From: Bacteroidales bacterium UBA4295
GTDB taxonomy: Bacteria > Bacteroidota > Bacteroidia > Bacteroidales > Paludibacteraceae
NCBI GenBank assembly: GCA_002395805.1
Contig: DGVB01000027.1
Coordinates: 28,114-92,113, forward strand
Reading direction: 5' to 3'
DNA: 64,000 nucleotides
How positions within the stretch are numbered: the stretch's first letter is position 1; every line of letters starts with the position of its first letter. Below, one piece after another: positions 8,170 through 17,998 of the stretch. The notes beneath the pieces are model-generated. The model saw nothing but the letters and a program-made list of their open reading frames with translations. It made no database searches and was not told where the DNA came from. The translations under genes were made by a program, and so were the position numbers.

Positions 8170-9260
8170 GATAGGTATTGTTTGATTATTTCTTCCATTT
8201 GGCGGCATTGTGTCTCTCGCGAAAACTCTTCACGATGCTGCGTCTGTTGCCGTGTAAAACCTTTTTGCTGCCATTCTTGCTTTTTCTCCTCGATAAAAGC
8301 TTTTATCTCTTCCATGTCGTCGGTCGCGATACCGGCGTTGGTGTAAGCGATCAGTTTAGCTAATTCGCCCCGGTCGGAAGGCACACACAGGACGGGTTTC
8401 TCGCATCCCAGCGCTTCATAGAATTTCGTAGTCAGCATACCATGTGTGTCGGTGTTTGTGAGGACGACCATGATGCTACTTTCGCGGATGGCGTCTCCCA
8501 ACCGGTCATGCGGAACGGGATCGTTCTGTGGCGTGTGAATCGTCACCGGCGTTACTTGTTGTACTTTTGCCAGCGCCTCTTTCTGCCATTCAAAAAGACT
8601 TCCGATATAGGTTACTTTGAATTCATCCGTGTCAATGTCCTTCGGATAGAACTGCGCTTCGTCGAATCCGTTGTAGATCACATGTACGTTCGGGTTGAAC
8701 TGCCGTAGGAAATCCGCATGCCATGGTGAGACGGTGGTGACCACGTCGGCGACGCGCAAGACGGCATTGCGTCGGCGGATGTGAATCGCGCGGTAGAGCC
8801 GACGGAAAGGCATTAATACAAACGACCGGTGGCGGTATTGATAGCGCGAGTTATCCACCTGTTCGTCCAGATCGCGGATGTCGCATATCAGCGGCACGTT
8901 CAGGGCCTTTGCTATCCTTTGTGCAGCTCCTAACGGGAAATCGGAGAAGGAGGTGCATAGAACGGCGTCGTATTTATGTTTTGTGATTTGTAATTGCTGT
9001 ACCGCTTTTCGTGCAAAGACGCGGTCATGCCAGTTAGTGAGGAGCGTCCAGACGGTCTTGATGAACCATTCCGTCGTCCCGCCGCTGTACATCCGTATGG
9101 TCTCGACAGGGTAAGTACGGCTGAAATCTAGCGGGTGGTATTCTTCGGTCAGCAGGGTCACATCATATCCTTTCCGCACGAGGTAATCGCACAGAAAACG
9201 CAGCCGCGGGAGAAAGCCCGGTCGAGCAGGAGGATCAGATACAACCAATAACTTTTTCAT
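8166..9260 (-). CDS. Glycosyltransferase family 4 (GT-B)
   Basis: 364 residues from the ATG at 9260 (MKKLLVVSDPPARPGFLPRL). The N-terminal Rossmann half begins LLVVSDPP, with LRFLCDYLVRKGYDVTLLT. The C-terminal nucleotide-sugar half has VTYIGSLFEWQ and the GT4 glutamate motif in MLTTKFYEALGCEKPVLCVPSD. It probably adds a sugar to a lipid-linked intermediate on the cytoplasmic side. It starts inside the 3' end of the deacetylase gene (26-base overlap), and its TGA overlaps the ATG of the EEP gene. Confidence 0.88.
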   Translation of the reverse strand: MKKLLVVSDPPARPGFLPRLRFLCDYLVRKGYDVTLLTEEYHPLDFSRTYPVETIRMYSGGTTEWFIKTVWTLLTNWHDRVFARKAVQQLQITKHKYDAVLCTSFSDFPLGAAQRIAKALNVPLICDIRDLDEQVDNSRYQYRHRSFVLMPFRRLYRAIHIRRRNAVLRVADVVTTVSPWHADFLRQFNPNVHVIYNGFDEAQFYPKDIDTDEFKVTYIGSLFEWQKEALAKVQQVTPVTIHTPQNDPVPHDRLGDAIRESSIMVVLTNTDTHGMLTTKFYEALGCEKPVLCVPSDRGELAKLIAYTNAGIATDDMEEIKAFIEEKKQEWQQKGFTRQQTQHREEFSRETQCRQMEEIIKQYLS

Positions 9261-10377
9261 ACAGCGATTTATGGTACTTATCCGGTGTGAGACTGCTGTT
9301 ATGCCATAGCAGACACAAATCGCCATGGTGCATTCGCACTTTGTCAATCAGCCTTTCGCAAAGGAAATAAGCCTCCTCTTCATCAAGATGCATGTAGTTC
9401 TCATTGCTGAGGGTGGTGTCCATAATAATAAGCGGATGCAGGGTGAGAGAGGTCAGTTGCATCGTTTTGGGATTGATCCACCGAATGGCACGGGAGGTCT
9501 GAAGGCGGAATCCTGCCTGGTCGGCAAAACCCATCGTGAAATCGTCCGTGTACCCTGCATCGGCGAGCCTCTGCATCTGGTCGATGTCAGCGCGCAGATA
9601 GTGGGCACGGTACATCCTGCTGTATTTGATTTTCGGAATAGCACCGTAGTAACTGCCATGCACACCAAGGTAAGTATTACTATGTCGTAGCAGTTTCTTC
9701 AGTCGTTTATAGTCTCTTCCCCAGAGCGGATATTGCGGGTAATCATATCCTTTGCCGTCTGTCTGTTTGACGAAATAGATCGCATCGGCGTGTGGCACTC
9801 GTGCATCCTGCTCAATGAGCCAGGGGAAGGTGTATAGCGGGTCATTGTGTATCTCGCGGAGTGCCGCCCATACTTGTTTCGCTTCGCCCCTCATGATGCC
9901 CCCGACAGCTCCGCGAACTGAGCGGTATTGGGCGATGGTGTCAATATCGTGTGTCAGATAGATATGCCCGAATCCTTCGTCCGGCACAGGCAGGTTGAGT
10001 TGTTTCAAGACCAAACGGGCATACTCGTCAAGCCGCGGAATAAGCAGTCGGCTCTTCTCGTGCAGCAGCGAGTACCGTGCCGCAAAACGCCCGTGCTCGT
10101 CGCGTTGCGGGTTCAGCAACTCTTCCGCCCGAGAGGTAAAGAAGAAGGTGGAATAGACGATATCGGTACGAATAATAGTCTTGCCTTTCGCCGGTTGCTC
10201 CACCACGGGTTTAGAAAGTGCCGGTGCTATCAGGTCTTTGCCCAGATGTCCCTCGGGCACAATAATGAGGTCATAGGTCTCTAATGCGCTCTCGTCGGAC
10301 GTGTACGCTACTCGTTTGGCTGCTTCTTCATCGCCATAGCAGAGCCAGGAAATGATGTAATCAATGATTTCGTTCAT
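9235..10377 (-). CDS. Polysaccharide deacetylase-like protein
   Basis: 380 residues from the ATG at 10377 (MNEIIDYIISWLCYG). The stretch GHIYLTHDIDTIAQYRS near residue 140 fits the first NodB motif (Thr-His-Asp with the catalytic Asp). A second region, LGVHGSYYGAIPKIKY, and the late LTLHPLIIMDTTL and LLWHNSSLTPDKYHK fit the later metal and active-site positions. Family members remove N- or O-acyl groups from glycans; Bacteroidetes relatives are common in surface-polysaccharide clusters. It follows the ABC-F gene by 5 bases. Confidence 0.75.
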   Translation of the reverse strand: MNEIIDYIISWLCYGDEEAAKRVAYTSDESALETYDLIIVPEGHLGKDLIAPALSKPVVEQPAKGKTIIRTDIVYSTFFFTSRAEELLNPQRDEHGRFAARYSLLHEKSRLLIPRLDEYARLVLKQLNLPVPDEGFGHIYLTHDIDTIAQYRSVRGAVGGIMRGEAKQVWAALREIHNDPLYTFPWLIEQDARVPHADAIYFVKQTDGKGYDYPQYPLWGRDYKRLKKLLRHSNTYLGVHGSYYGAIPKIKYSRMYRAHYLRADIDQMQRLADAGYTDDFTMGFADQAGFRLQTSRAIRWINPKTMQLTSLTLHPLIIMDTTLSNENYMHLDEEEAYFLCERLIDKVRMHHGDLCLLWHNSSLTPDKYHKSLYEKVIGCI

Positions 10378-10382
10378 GGTAT

Positions 10383-12200
10383 CTATTCGCTTAAGAGTTC
10401 CCATTCATATAGTTTTTGCTCTATCTGGTGTTTGACAGATTCGTATTTCTGGAACAACTCCTGCGTCTGGTTTTGGGGCTCGGCCAGCAGTTGCTCTATC
10501 TCCGCCTGTTGTGCCTCGAGTGCAGCTATCGCCGCTTCCGTCTCGGCAATCTGTTTTTCCTTTTTGCGCTGGGCAGCCGCTGCGGCTTTCTGCGCCGCGT
10601 AGTCGAGTTTGGCAGATGTCGGCTCTGTGTCGGCCTGCGGGATGCTGTTTTGCCCTGTGGCACTTGTGTTTTTGCGCTCCAGTTCTTGCAGCGATTCAAT
10701 CTTCTTGGCCCGAAGGAAATCATAAATGCCGCCGAGATGTTCTTTTACTCTTCCGCCGCCGAACTCATACACTTTGCTGACTAATCCGTTTAGAAAATCG
10801 CGGTCGTGGCTGACGCAGATGAGGGTGCCGTTGAAATCTTGCAGCGCAGCCTTAAGCACATCTTTGGATTGCATGTCCAAATGGTTGGTCGGCTCGTCGA
10901 GAATGAGCAGGTTACATGGTTCCAGCAGCAGACGTATCATCGCCAGACGGCTTCTCTCGCCGCCGGAGAGCACTTTCACTTTCTTGTCGCTCGCCTCTCC
11001 GCCGAACATAAAGGCACCGAGGATGTCACGAATCTTGGTTCGTATATCACCCACCGCGACATAGTCGATGGTTTCGAAGACTGTCAGATTTTCATTCAGA
11101 AGTGCCGCCTGGTTCTGTGCGAAATAGCCGATTTTGACATTGTGACCTATCTTAAGCGTGCCCATATAGTCCAACTGACCCATAATACATTTGACGAGCG
11201 TCGTCTTTCCTTCACCGTTCTTGCCGACAAATGCCACCTTTTCTCCTCTGCGGATGGTAAAGGTGACGTCGTGGAAGACATTGTGTTCGCCGAAATCCTT
11301 ACGCAGGTCTTCGACGATCAGAGGGAAATCACCGCTTCTCGGAGCAGGTGGAAAACGAAGGTTGAGTTTGCTGGTGTCTTCCAAATCAACCTCCAACCGC
11401 TCCAGTTTCTCAAGTTGCTTGATGCGGCTTTGTACCTGCACGGCTTTGGTGGCTTTGTACCGGAATCGCTCGATGAACTCTTCCGTATCTTGGATCATTT
11501 TCTGCTGGTTCTGGTAGGCGCGCACTTGCTGTTCGTGCCGCTCTCTGCGCAGTTCTACAAACCGGCTGTAGTTGACATTATAGTCGTATATCCGGCCGAG
11601 AGTAATTTCTATCGTCCGTCCGCATACATTATCGATAAACGCGCGGTCGTGGCTGACCATGAGCACGGCACTTTGGCTGGTTTTGAGGAAATCCTCCAGC
11701 CATTGTATAGACTCAATATCAAGGTGGTTGGTCGGCTCGTCCAACAACAATAAATCGGGATGTCGCAATAGTATTTTTGCCAACTCGATACGCATTCTCC
11801 ATCCTCCGGAGAACTCGGAGCAGGGACGTTCGAAATCTTTGCGCTCGAATCCCAAACCGATGATTGTCCGATCCATCTCTGCGATAAACCGGGCGTCGTC
11901 TCCTTCGTTCTCGTCGCCTTCATGTCGCTCGTCTTTCACCCTCATCACTTCTTCGCGGAGCGTGCGGTCGTCTTGAAAAAGCATTACCTGCGGCAGATAT
12001 CCGATGGTCATTCCGTTCTCTCGTGCAATGCGTCCGGACGTAGGTTGGTATTCACCGGCGATCAGACGCAGCAGGGTAGTCTTGCCGGCTCCGTTCTTGC
12101 CCACCAGCGCAATGCGTTCCTTCCGGTTAATCAAGAACGAGATGTCGTCCAGCACAGGGCGGGACGAGAACTCCATTGATATATGGTCAATCGTCAGCAT
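10383..12200 (-). CDS. ABC-F family ATPase (ribosome-associated type)
   Basis: 605 residues with two ABC cassettes and no membrane segment. Cassette 1: GKNGAGKTTLL, signature FSGGWRMRIE, LLLLDEPTNHLD. Cassette 2: GKNGEGKTTLV, signature LSGGERSRLA, LLILDEPTNHLD. Between them is the charged linker typical of ABC-F proteins (about residues 235-300). The C-terminus is a coiled coil (KAAAAAQRKKEKQIAETEAA onwards), like Uup/YdiF. Such proteins act on the ribosome rather than in transport. The start overlaps the 3' end of the WecA-type gene by 14 bases. Its position within a glycan cluster is probably incidental. Confidence 0.92.
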   Translation of the reverse strand: MLTIDHISMEFSSRPVLDDISFLINRKERIALVGKNGAGKTTLLRLIAGEYQPTSGRIARENGMTIGYLPQVMLFQDDRTLREEVMRVKDERHEGDENEGDDARFIAEMDRTIIGLGFERKDFERPCSEFSGGWRMRIELAKILLRHPDLLLLDEPTNHLDIESIQWLEDFLKTSQSAVLMVSHDRAFIDNVCGRTIEITLGRIYDYNVNYSRFVELRRERHEQQVRAYQNQQKMIQDTEEFIERFRYKATKAVQVQSRIKQLEKLERLEVDLEDTSKLNLRFPPAPRSGDFPLIVEDLRKDFGEHNVFHDVTFTIRRGEKVAFVGKNGEGKTTLVKCIMGQLDYMGTLKIGHNVKIGYFAQNQAALLNENLTVFETIDYVAVGDIRTKIRDILGAFMFGGEASDKKVKVLSGGERSRLAMIRLLLEPCNLLILDEPTNHLDMQSKDVLKAALQDFNGTLICVSHDRDFLNGLVSKVYEFGGGRVKEHLGGIYDFLRAKKIESLQELERKNTSATGQNSIPQADTEPTSAKLDYAAQKAAAAAQRKKEKQIAETEAAIAALEAQQAEIEQLLAEPQNQTQELFQKYESVKHQIEQKLYEWELLSE

Positions 12201-13278
12201 TGCCGTATAGTTTCTTGTTCAAAATGCGCCAAAGCAGCAGGGTAAGACCGGTAGCTAACGCAAAATCAGCTCCCAACAATAGCCATATATTCCAGTTCCT
12301 TCCCAGTATGGCGAGTCCGATAAAGATGACGCTGACAGAGAGCAGTACACATGTCGTTTGAATATGATTCAGCCCTGTGCGCAACAATAAATGGTGAATA
12401 TGATTCTTGTCCGGTTTGAACGGCGAACAATGATGCTTGATGCGGGTCAGACTGACGCGAATGGTGTCAAAAATAGGAACCGTAAGCACGCATATAGCCA
12501 CCGCTGGGGCCGCGCTCATCTGATATGCCTCCGGCACCAGATGGTAGGCATTCTGCTCGCAAAAACGGAATACAAAGGCTGTGATTAGGTATCCTAAGAG
12601 AAGGCTACCTGAATCGCCCATGAAGATTTTCCCCCTGTTGCCGAACACATTATAAATAAAGAACACTGCCAGCGCGCCGATCATACAGATCGCCAGAATA
12701 GACCAACTGGTCGACCCTACGAGATAGAAATAGACGGCGAAGAAGAGGCAGTACAACATGCCTAGACCACTGGCCAAGCCGTCTACGCCGTCAATCAAGT
12801 TAATGGCATTGATGATGCCGATAAGTACAAAAAGAGAGAGAAGGTAACTCGGTACGATACCGATCTCTCCAATGCCGAAAATACCGTGCAGATGGGTCAA
12901 CCTTAGATCGCTGAATCCGATGAGAGCCAAGCCGGCAACAGCTTCTCCCAGTAATTTAGCTAACGGCGTGAGTACCAGGATATCGTCGATAAAACCTACC
13001 ACCATAATCAAAGCCACGCCGATGAGAAAGAATTGGTTACTTGCCACTTGGTCAAAATCGAAGAGTAAGTATGATAGCATGACGCTAAAATAAATGCCCA
13101 GACCGCCAATATTGGGTACTTCGCCGGTATGGCTCATGCGTTTGTTGGGGCGCACCACCAAGCCTTTCGCCTTTGCGATGCGAATAACAATAGGCAGGGC
13201 CAAAAGACCGAAACTGAAACTGATCAAACCGATCAGGTAACTATGCGTTAAAAAGAATGTCTGTATGTTGTCTATCAT
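12187..13278 (-). CDS. Undecaprenyl-phosphate sugar-1-phosphate transferase (MraY/WecA family)
   Basis: 363 residues with about ten membrane segments. Family signatures: PNIGGLGIYFS, GFIDDILVLTPLAKLLGE (metal-binding Asp pair), NLIDGVDGLASG, IFMGDSGSLLLGY and NHIHHLLLRTGL. The enzyme moves a sugar-1-phosphate (usually GlcNAc-1-P) from UDP to undecaprenyl phosphate, starting O-antigen, teichoic-acid-like or capsule synthesis. The HHLLLRTG motif points to the WecA/TagO branch rather than MraY of peptidoglycan. Its ATG overlaps the TGA of the dehydratase gene before it. Confidence 0.92.
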   Translation of the reverse strand: MIDNIQTFFLTHSYLIGLISFSFGLLALPIVIRIAKAKGLVVRPNKRMSHTGEVPNIGGLGIYFSVMLSYLLFDFDQVASNQFFLIGVALIMVVGFIDDILVLTPLAKLLGEAVAGLALIGFSDLRLTHLHGIFGIGEIGIVPSYLLSLFVLIGIINAINLIDGVDGLASGLGMLYCLFFAVYFYLVGSTSWSILAICMIGALAVFFIYNVFGNRGKIFMGDSGSLLLGYLITAFVFRFCEQNAYHLVPEAYQMSAAPAVAICVLTVPIFDTIRVSLTRIKHHCSPFKPDKNHIHHLLLRTGLNHIQTTCVLLSVSVIFIGLAILGRNWNIWLLLGADFALATGLTLLLWRILNKKLYGNADD

Positions 13279-15230
13279 TGTGGATCTAGTTGCTCGTAAA
13301 TGGAGTTGTTACTGATGAATTCCGGCACCAATTGTTTCATGATTTTTACCGTAGTGAAAGGCTTGGACATACGGCTGGTCTTAATCAAATGGTCGATCTC
13401 CTTGCTCACGGATTCGAAATCGAATTCCCTCACGCGAGCTACCATTATTTTTTCGTTTACGGTGGGGATGGTTGTCTCCTTTTGGTTTAGGAGTTCTTCG
13501 TATAGTTTCTCGCCCGGTCGCAGGCCTGTGAAGACAATCGGGATATCTTTCTCCGGTGTATATCCGGCGAGCCGGATCATATTGCGGGCCAGGTCCAAAA
13601 TCTTTACCGGCTCACCCATATCAAATACAAATATCTCTCCGCCTTCTCCTAATGTACTGGCTTCCATGACCAGACAGCAGGCCTCCGGAATAGTCATAAA
13701 GTAGCGGATGATATCCGGATGGGTCACTGTCACCGGTCCTCCCGCTGCGATTTGTTTGCGGAAATACGGAATAACCGAACCGTTGCTGCCCAGCACATTG
13801 CCGAATCGCGTCGTGATGAACTTCGTGCAATTCTCGTCCTTGGCGTGCAGTTTGCGGAAAAGTGATTGCACGTATATCTCCGCGATACGTTTGCTGGCGC
13901 CCATGATATTAGTGGGATTTACAGCCTTGTCCGTCGAAATCATTACAAACCGCTGCACATGGTACTTGACGGCCATGTCCGCCATGTTTTTTGTGCCCAG
14001 AACGTTTGCCTGGATGGCTTCGTTCGGGAAACTCTCCATGAGAGGCACATGCTTGTATGCTGCCGCATGGTACACTACGTCCGGCCGCATCTCACTGAAA
14101 ATCTGTTCTATTCGCTCGCGGTTGCGCACATCAGCGATGACCGGGATAAAGCGGGAACCCGGGTATTGTTTCTGTAACTCCAATACCATGTCGTGCAGAG
14201 GCGACTCGGCGATATCCAGCAGAATGGTCACTTGTGGTTCATATTGTTGTATCTGGCGTACTAATTCGCTTCCAATACTGCCGGCTGCACCGCTCACCAT
14301 TACAACGCTATGGTGCAAGATCTGACGTACGTTTTCGGTGTTAATAGAGATCTGCGGACGCTCAAGTAGGTCCTCAATGCGGATGGCATCGATGCGACCG
14401 ATGCGTTGCAAATCAATATCGTCGAGATTTTCCCATTGTGTGAAATAGGGCGTGGTCAGAATATGAATATTATGGTCGATAAACTGCTGCAAGTCTTTCG
14501 CCGGGTTGATCTCTTTCATCTTTAATGGTGAGACAATCACATGCCGCACATTGCGTTTGGACATCCATGCGAATAGTTTCTCGTTCAATTCCCGAACCCG
14601 CAAACCGGCCAAATCATAACCATGACGTTCATCTGCATCTGCGATAAATCCTACAGGCCGGTAAGGCATATTACCTACGGAGCGTAGCATCTTGGCAATG
14701 GCAACGCCCGCAGATTGAGTACCGTAAATCATTACAAGCGGACTGCCTTGGTTGCGTTCCAAGTTCTCGCTCAGTGTCTTCACCCCTACGCGCAAGGAGA
14801 AAAGTAACACAAAAGCAGTTGGCACATAGATTGCTAAGACGGTGTTCATCAAAGGATGCCATCCTGCACTATGATCCATGATAATATTGAAAATCACCAA
14901 TATAAACCCTACGCTGATGTTGGAGAGTAGTACTTTTAGCGTGTCGATGAAAGTCGAATAACGTAGTATTCCTGAGTAGGTGTGAAATGCCCAGAACGCC
15001 AGGACCTGTGTGAATATTACGATGAGAAATTGCACCCCGATAGGAATAGGCTGTTGGTATAAGTTTACGTAGTGGAGAAAACCGCTACCGATCCATACAC
15101 TTAGCCAGAATGCGATACTGCTTAGCAATATATCCAGCAGCAACACACCCCAGCGAGGCAAGTAATTCATCTGGGGAATTCGTGCAAAAATATCCGAGTG
15201 TTGTATTTCTTTCAGGTTATTTTGTTTCAT
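13275..15230 (-). CDS. Membrane-bound nucleoside-diphosphate-sugar dehydratase/epimerase (CapD/WbpM type)
   Basis: 651 residues. Four membrane helices (about 25-145) come first, then a CoA-binding-like domain (VMIYGTQSAGVAIAKML) and the SDR domain with VSGAAGSIGSELVRQI, YHAAAYKHVPLMES and STDKAVNPTNIMGASKR. Members convert UDP-GlcNAc to 4-keto-6-deoxy sugars (4,6-dehydratase) for surface glycans such as QuiNAc- or FucNAc-containing O antigens. The ATG at 15230 (MKQNNLKEIQ) is preferred over an in-frame TTG at 15239. It precedes and overlaps (ATGA) the WecA-type gene, which fits supply of a modified sugar for lipid-linked assembly. Confidence 0.92.
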   Translation of the reverse strand: MKQNNLKEIQHSDIFARIPQMNYLPRWGVLLLDILLSSIAFWLSVWIGSGFLHYVNLYQQPIPIGVQFLIVIFTQVLAFWAFHTYSGILRYSTFIDTLKVLLSNISVGFILVIFNIIMDHSAGWHPLMNTVLAIYVPTAFVLLFSLRVGVKTLSENLERNQGSPLVMIYGTQSAGVAIAKMLRSVGNMPYRPVGFIADADERHGYDLAGLRVRELNEKLFAWMSKRNVRHVIVSPLKMKEINPAKDLQQFIDHNIHILTTPYFTQWENLDDIDLQRIGRIDAIRIEDLLERPQISINTENVRQILHHSVVMVSGAAGSIGSELVRQIQQYEPQVTILLDIAESPLHDMVLELQKQYPGSRFIPVIADVRNRERIEQIFSEMRPDVVYHAAAYKHVPLMESFPNEAIQANVLGTKNMADMAVKYHVQRFVMISTDKAVNPTNIMGASKRIAEIYVQSLFRKLHAKDENCTKFITTRFGNVLGSNGSVIPYFRKQIAAGGPVTVTHPDIIRYFMTIPEACCLVMEASTLGEGGEIFVFDMGEPVKILDLARNMIRLAGYTPEKDIPIVFTGLRPGEKLYEELLNQKETTIPTVNEKIMVARVREFDFESVSKEIDHLIKTSRMSKPFTTVKIMKQLVPEFISNNSIYEQLDPQ

Positions 15231-15243
15231 GCCTATCAATGAT

Positions 15244-17991
15244 TTACAAGTTGTTTTTGATTACTTGTGCCAGGTATTTACCGGTGTAACTCTCTTTACA
15301 TGCGGCAATGGTTTCCGGTGTGCCTTCGCATACAATGTATCCGCCTTCTCTACCGCCTTCCGGTCCTAAGTCGATCACATGGTCTGCTGCCAAAATGACA
15401 GCCGGGTTGTGCTCAATGATGATGACGGTGTGTCCCTTACTAATCAGCCGGTTCAGGGCTTTCAATAGAACCTCGATGTCCTTGTGATGAAGACCTGTCG
15501 TCGGTTCGTCAAAGACGAAGATAGTAGGTCTGTTCTCCTCTTGGGCTAGGAAAGAAGCTAACTTCACGCGCTGGCTCTCGCCACCGGACAGAGTGCTGCT
15601 GCTTTGACCCAACTGGATATAACCTATACCTACGTCCTGAAGCGGCTTTAAGCGTTTGACAATCTTGGCGCACTCCGGGTCTTCGCTGAAGAACTCAACC
15701 GCCTGGTTGACTGTCATGCAGAGGATATCGTAGATAGATTTGCCGCGGTAGTGCACGTCGAGAATGTCCTGTTTGAACCGCTTTCCGTGGCATTGCTCGC
15801 ACTCGAGCACCAGATCGGCCATAAACTGCATCTCGATCGTGATTGTTCCTTCGCCCTGACAGGCCTCACAACGCCCGCCGGGGGTGTTGAACGAGAAATG
15901 GGCTGGCGTAAAGCCCAGCTGTTTCGAGAGCGCTTGTTCGGCAAAAAGACGCCGGATCTCGTCATAGGCTTTCAGGTACGTCACAGGGTTGCTGCGGCTG
16001 GACCGACTCAACGGATTCTGGTCCACAAACTCAATGTCCTGCATCAACTGCAGGCTGCCTCGTAGATGCCCGAAATCACCCGTGTGCTCGGCATAGACAG
16101 TGCCGTAGTGTTTCTTCAGAGCAGGGTAGAGCACTTTGCTCACCAGACTAGACTTGCCGCTGCCGCTCACGCCCGTTACTACCGTCATTACGTGAAGCGG
16201 AAAACGTACTGTCAAGTTTTTCAAATTATTTTCGCACGCACCCTCTACTTCGATATAATTATTCCAATGACGACGAAGGGACGGAATCTCGTATTTCAAT
16301 AGTTCCGGCCTCGGTTTGCCCTCATACACCACTTCGCCGCCGTGTCTTCCCGCCGCAGGACCGATCTCGATGATATGATCCGCTGCGGCAATAATATCCT
16401 CGTCATGTTCTACGACCACTATAGTGTTTCCTAAATCACGCAACTCTTTCAGTACATGAATCAGACGCTCCGTGTCGCGAGGGTGCAAGCCGATAGAAGG
16501 CTCGTCTAATACGTACAGCGAACCTACCAGACTACTGCCTAAGGATTTCGCTAAATTGATACGCTGGCTCTCGCCGCCCGAGAGGGTGTTGCTCTGCCTG
16601 TTGAGGGTCAGATAACTCAGTCCAACATCCTGCATGAACTGCAGCCTGTTTCTAATCTCCACCAGTAGCATCTCCGCCGTCTGTTGCTCCACATCAGTCA
16701 ACTCGATATGTTTGAACCATTCGTCCAGTTCTGAAATCGGCATCGCGCATAATTGCTGAATACTCTTGCCGTTTATCAGTACATACTCCGCCTCTTGACG
16801 TAAGTGGAAACCTCGGCATACAGGGCAGATGGTTTTACCCTTGAAACGGGCTAACATCACCTTGTATTGAATGCGATTGTATTGCTTCTCCTCCAGTTCC
16901 TTGAAAAACGCGTGCAAGCCTTTGAAATATTCGTTGCCCGTCCAGATCAACTGTTTCTGCTCCGCTGTCAAGGCATAGAAAGGAGTATGAATCGGAAAAT
17001 CAAATTTCGCCGCGTTGTATATTAACGCATCCAGCCATGGCTTGGTTTGTTCGCTCTGCCAGCAAGCTATAGCTTGCTCATAGACGGTCTTCGATTTGTC
17101 TGGCACTACCAGGTCCGGATCAATACCCATTACTGTGCCTACGCCCTTGCATTCCGGACAGGCTCCCACAGGGTTGTTGAAATCAAACAGATGTTCGCTC
17201 GGTTCGATAAACTGAATACCATCTGCCTCAAATCGTTCGGAGAAGACCTTTGTTCTTGGCCCTTTGTCTCCTTGTACATTCACTTGGCATTCTCCCTGCC
17301 CCTCAAAGAATGCGGTCTGTACGCTGTCCGCAAAACGATTGCTGGTCGCTTGCTCATGATCCACAATGATGCGGTCTACTAACAAATACGCCTCATGTCC
17401 TTCCGCTTTCTCCCATGTGTCCGCATCTAATCGTACTGTGTCTCCGTCAATCATCATCCGGCTGAAACCCTGGCTCTGCCATAGTGCCAACTGCTCCTGC
17501 AGACTCCGGCCTTCTGGTAGTACAATCGGACTCAGCAGATACAGACGTGCACCTTCTTTCTGGCTCTCCATATATTCTACTACGTCGCGTATCGTGTTCT
17601 TTCTTACTTCCTGCCCGCTCACAGGCGAGTACGTCTTGCCTACGCGCGCGTACAATAATTTCAAATAATCGTATATCTCCGTCACGGTACCAACTGTCGA
17701 ACGGGGATTTCTGCTCGTTACCTTTTGCTGAATAGCAATTGCCGGAGGAATACCTTCGATCTTCTCCACCGCCGGTTTCTGCATCCTGCCCATGAATTGG
17801 CGGGCATAGGCACTCAGACTCTCCACGTATCGGCGCTGACCCTCTGCATACAACGTATCAAATGCCAGCGAACTCTTGCCGCTGCCGCTCACACCTGTGA
17901 TCACCACTAATTTATTGCGCGGTATATCTACCGTCACATGTTTCAAATTATGGGTGTCGGCACCTTCTATGCGAATAAAATCTTCTTCCAA
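15244..17991 (-). CDS. uvrA: UvrABC excision nuclease subunit A
   Basis: 915 residues. Walker A motifs GVSGSGKSSLAFDT (about 32-45) and GVSGSGKSSLVSKV; signatures LSGGESQRINLAKSLG and LSGGESQRVKLASFL. Zinc modules: CPECKGVG with CPVCRGFH, and CEACQGEGT with CEQCHGKR. It is the damage-sensing ATPase of nucleotide excision repair. Around residues 240-250 the sequence VQGDKGPRTKV appears where other UvrA proteins have a short turn; it is encoded by a heptamer repeat. The gene follows the HU-LysM gene by 7 bases and is followed 13 bases later by the dehydratase start. Confidence 0.97.
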   Translation of the reverse strand: MEEDFIRIEGADTHNLKHVTVDIPRNKLVVITGVSGSGKSSLAFDTLYAEGQRRYVESLSAYARQFMGRMQKPAVEKIEGIPPAIAIQQKVTSRNPRSTVGTVTEIYDYLKLLYARVGKTYSPVSGQEVRKNTIRDVVEYMESQKEGARLYLLSPIVLPEGRSLQEQLALWQSQGFSRMMIDGDTVRLDADTWEKAEGHEAYLLVDRIIVDHEQATSNRFADSVQTAFFEGQGECQVNVQGDKGPRTKVFSERFEADGIQFIEPSEHLFDFNNPVGACPECKGVGTVMGIDPDLVVPDKSKTVYEQAIACWQSEQTKPWLDALIYNAAKFDFPIHTPFYALTAEQKQLIWTGNEYFKGLHAFFKELEEKQYNRIQYKVMLARFKGKTICPVCRGFHLRQEAEYVLINGKSIQQLCAMPISELDEWFKHIELTDVEQQTAEMLLVEIRNRLQFMQDVGLSYLTLNRQSNTLSGGESQRINLAKSLGSSLVGSLYVLDEPSIGLHPRDTERLIHVLKELRDLGNTIVVVEHDEDIIAAADHIIEIGPAAGRHGGEVVYEGKPRPELLKYEIPSLRRHWNNYIEVEGACENNLKNLTVRFPLHVMTVVTGVSGSGKSSLVSKVLYPALKKHYGTVYAEHTGDFGHLRGSLQLMQDIEFVDQNPLSRSSRSNPVTYLKAYDEIRRLFAEQALSKQLGFTPAHFSFNTPGGRCEACQGEGTITIEMQFMADLVLECEQCHGKRFKQDILDVHYRGKSIYDILCMTVNQAVEFFSEDPECAKIVKRLKPLQDVGIGYIQLGQSSSTLSGGESQRVKLASFLAQEENRPTIFVFDEPTTGLHHKDIEVLLKALNRLISKGHTVIIIEHNPAVILAADHVIDLGPEGGREGGYIVCEGTPETIAACKESYTGKYLAQVIKNNL
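17247..17277. repeat. 7-bp GTACAAG-type repeat translated within uvrA
   Basis: Minus-strand units GTACAAG, GAGACAA, AGGGCCA, AGAACAA and AGGTC, in frame, give VQGDKGPRTKV between two conserved UvrA segments. It belongs to the same family as the arrays in leuS, rimO and two signal peptides. Confidence 0.8.
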
Positions 17992-17998
17992 TTCTCAA

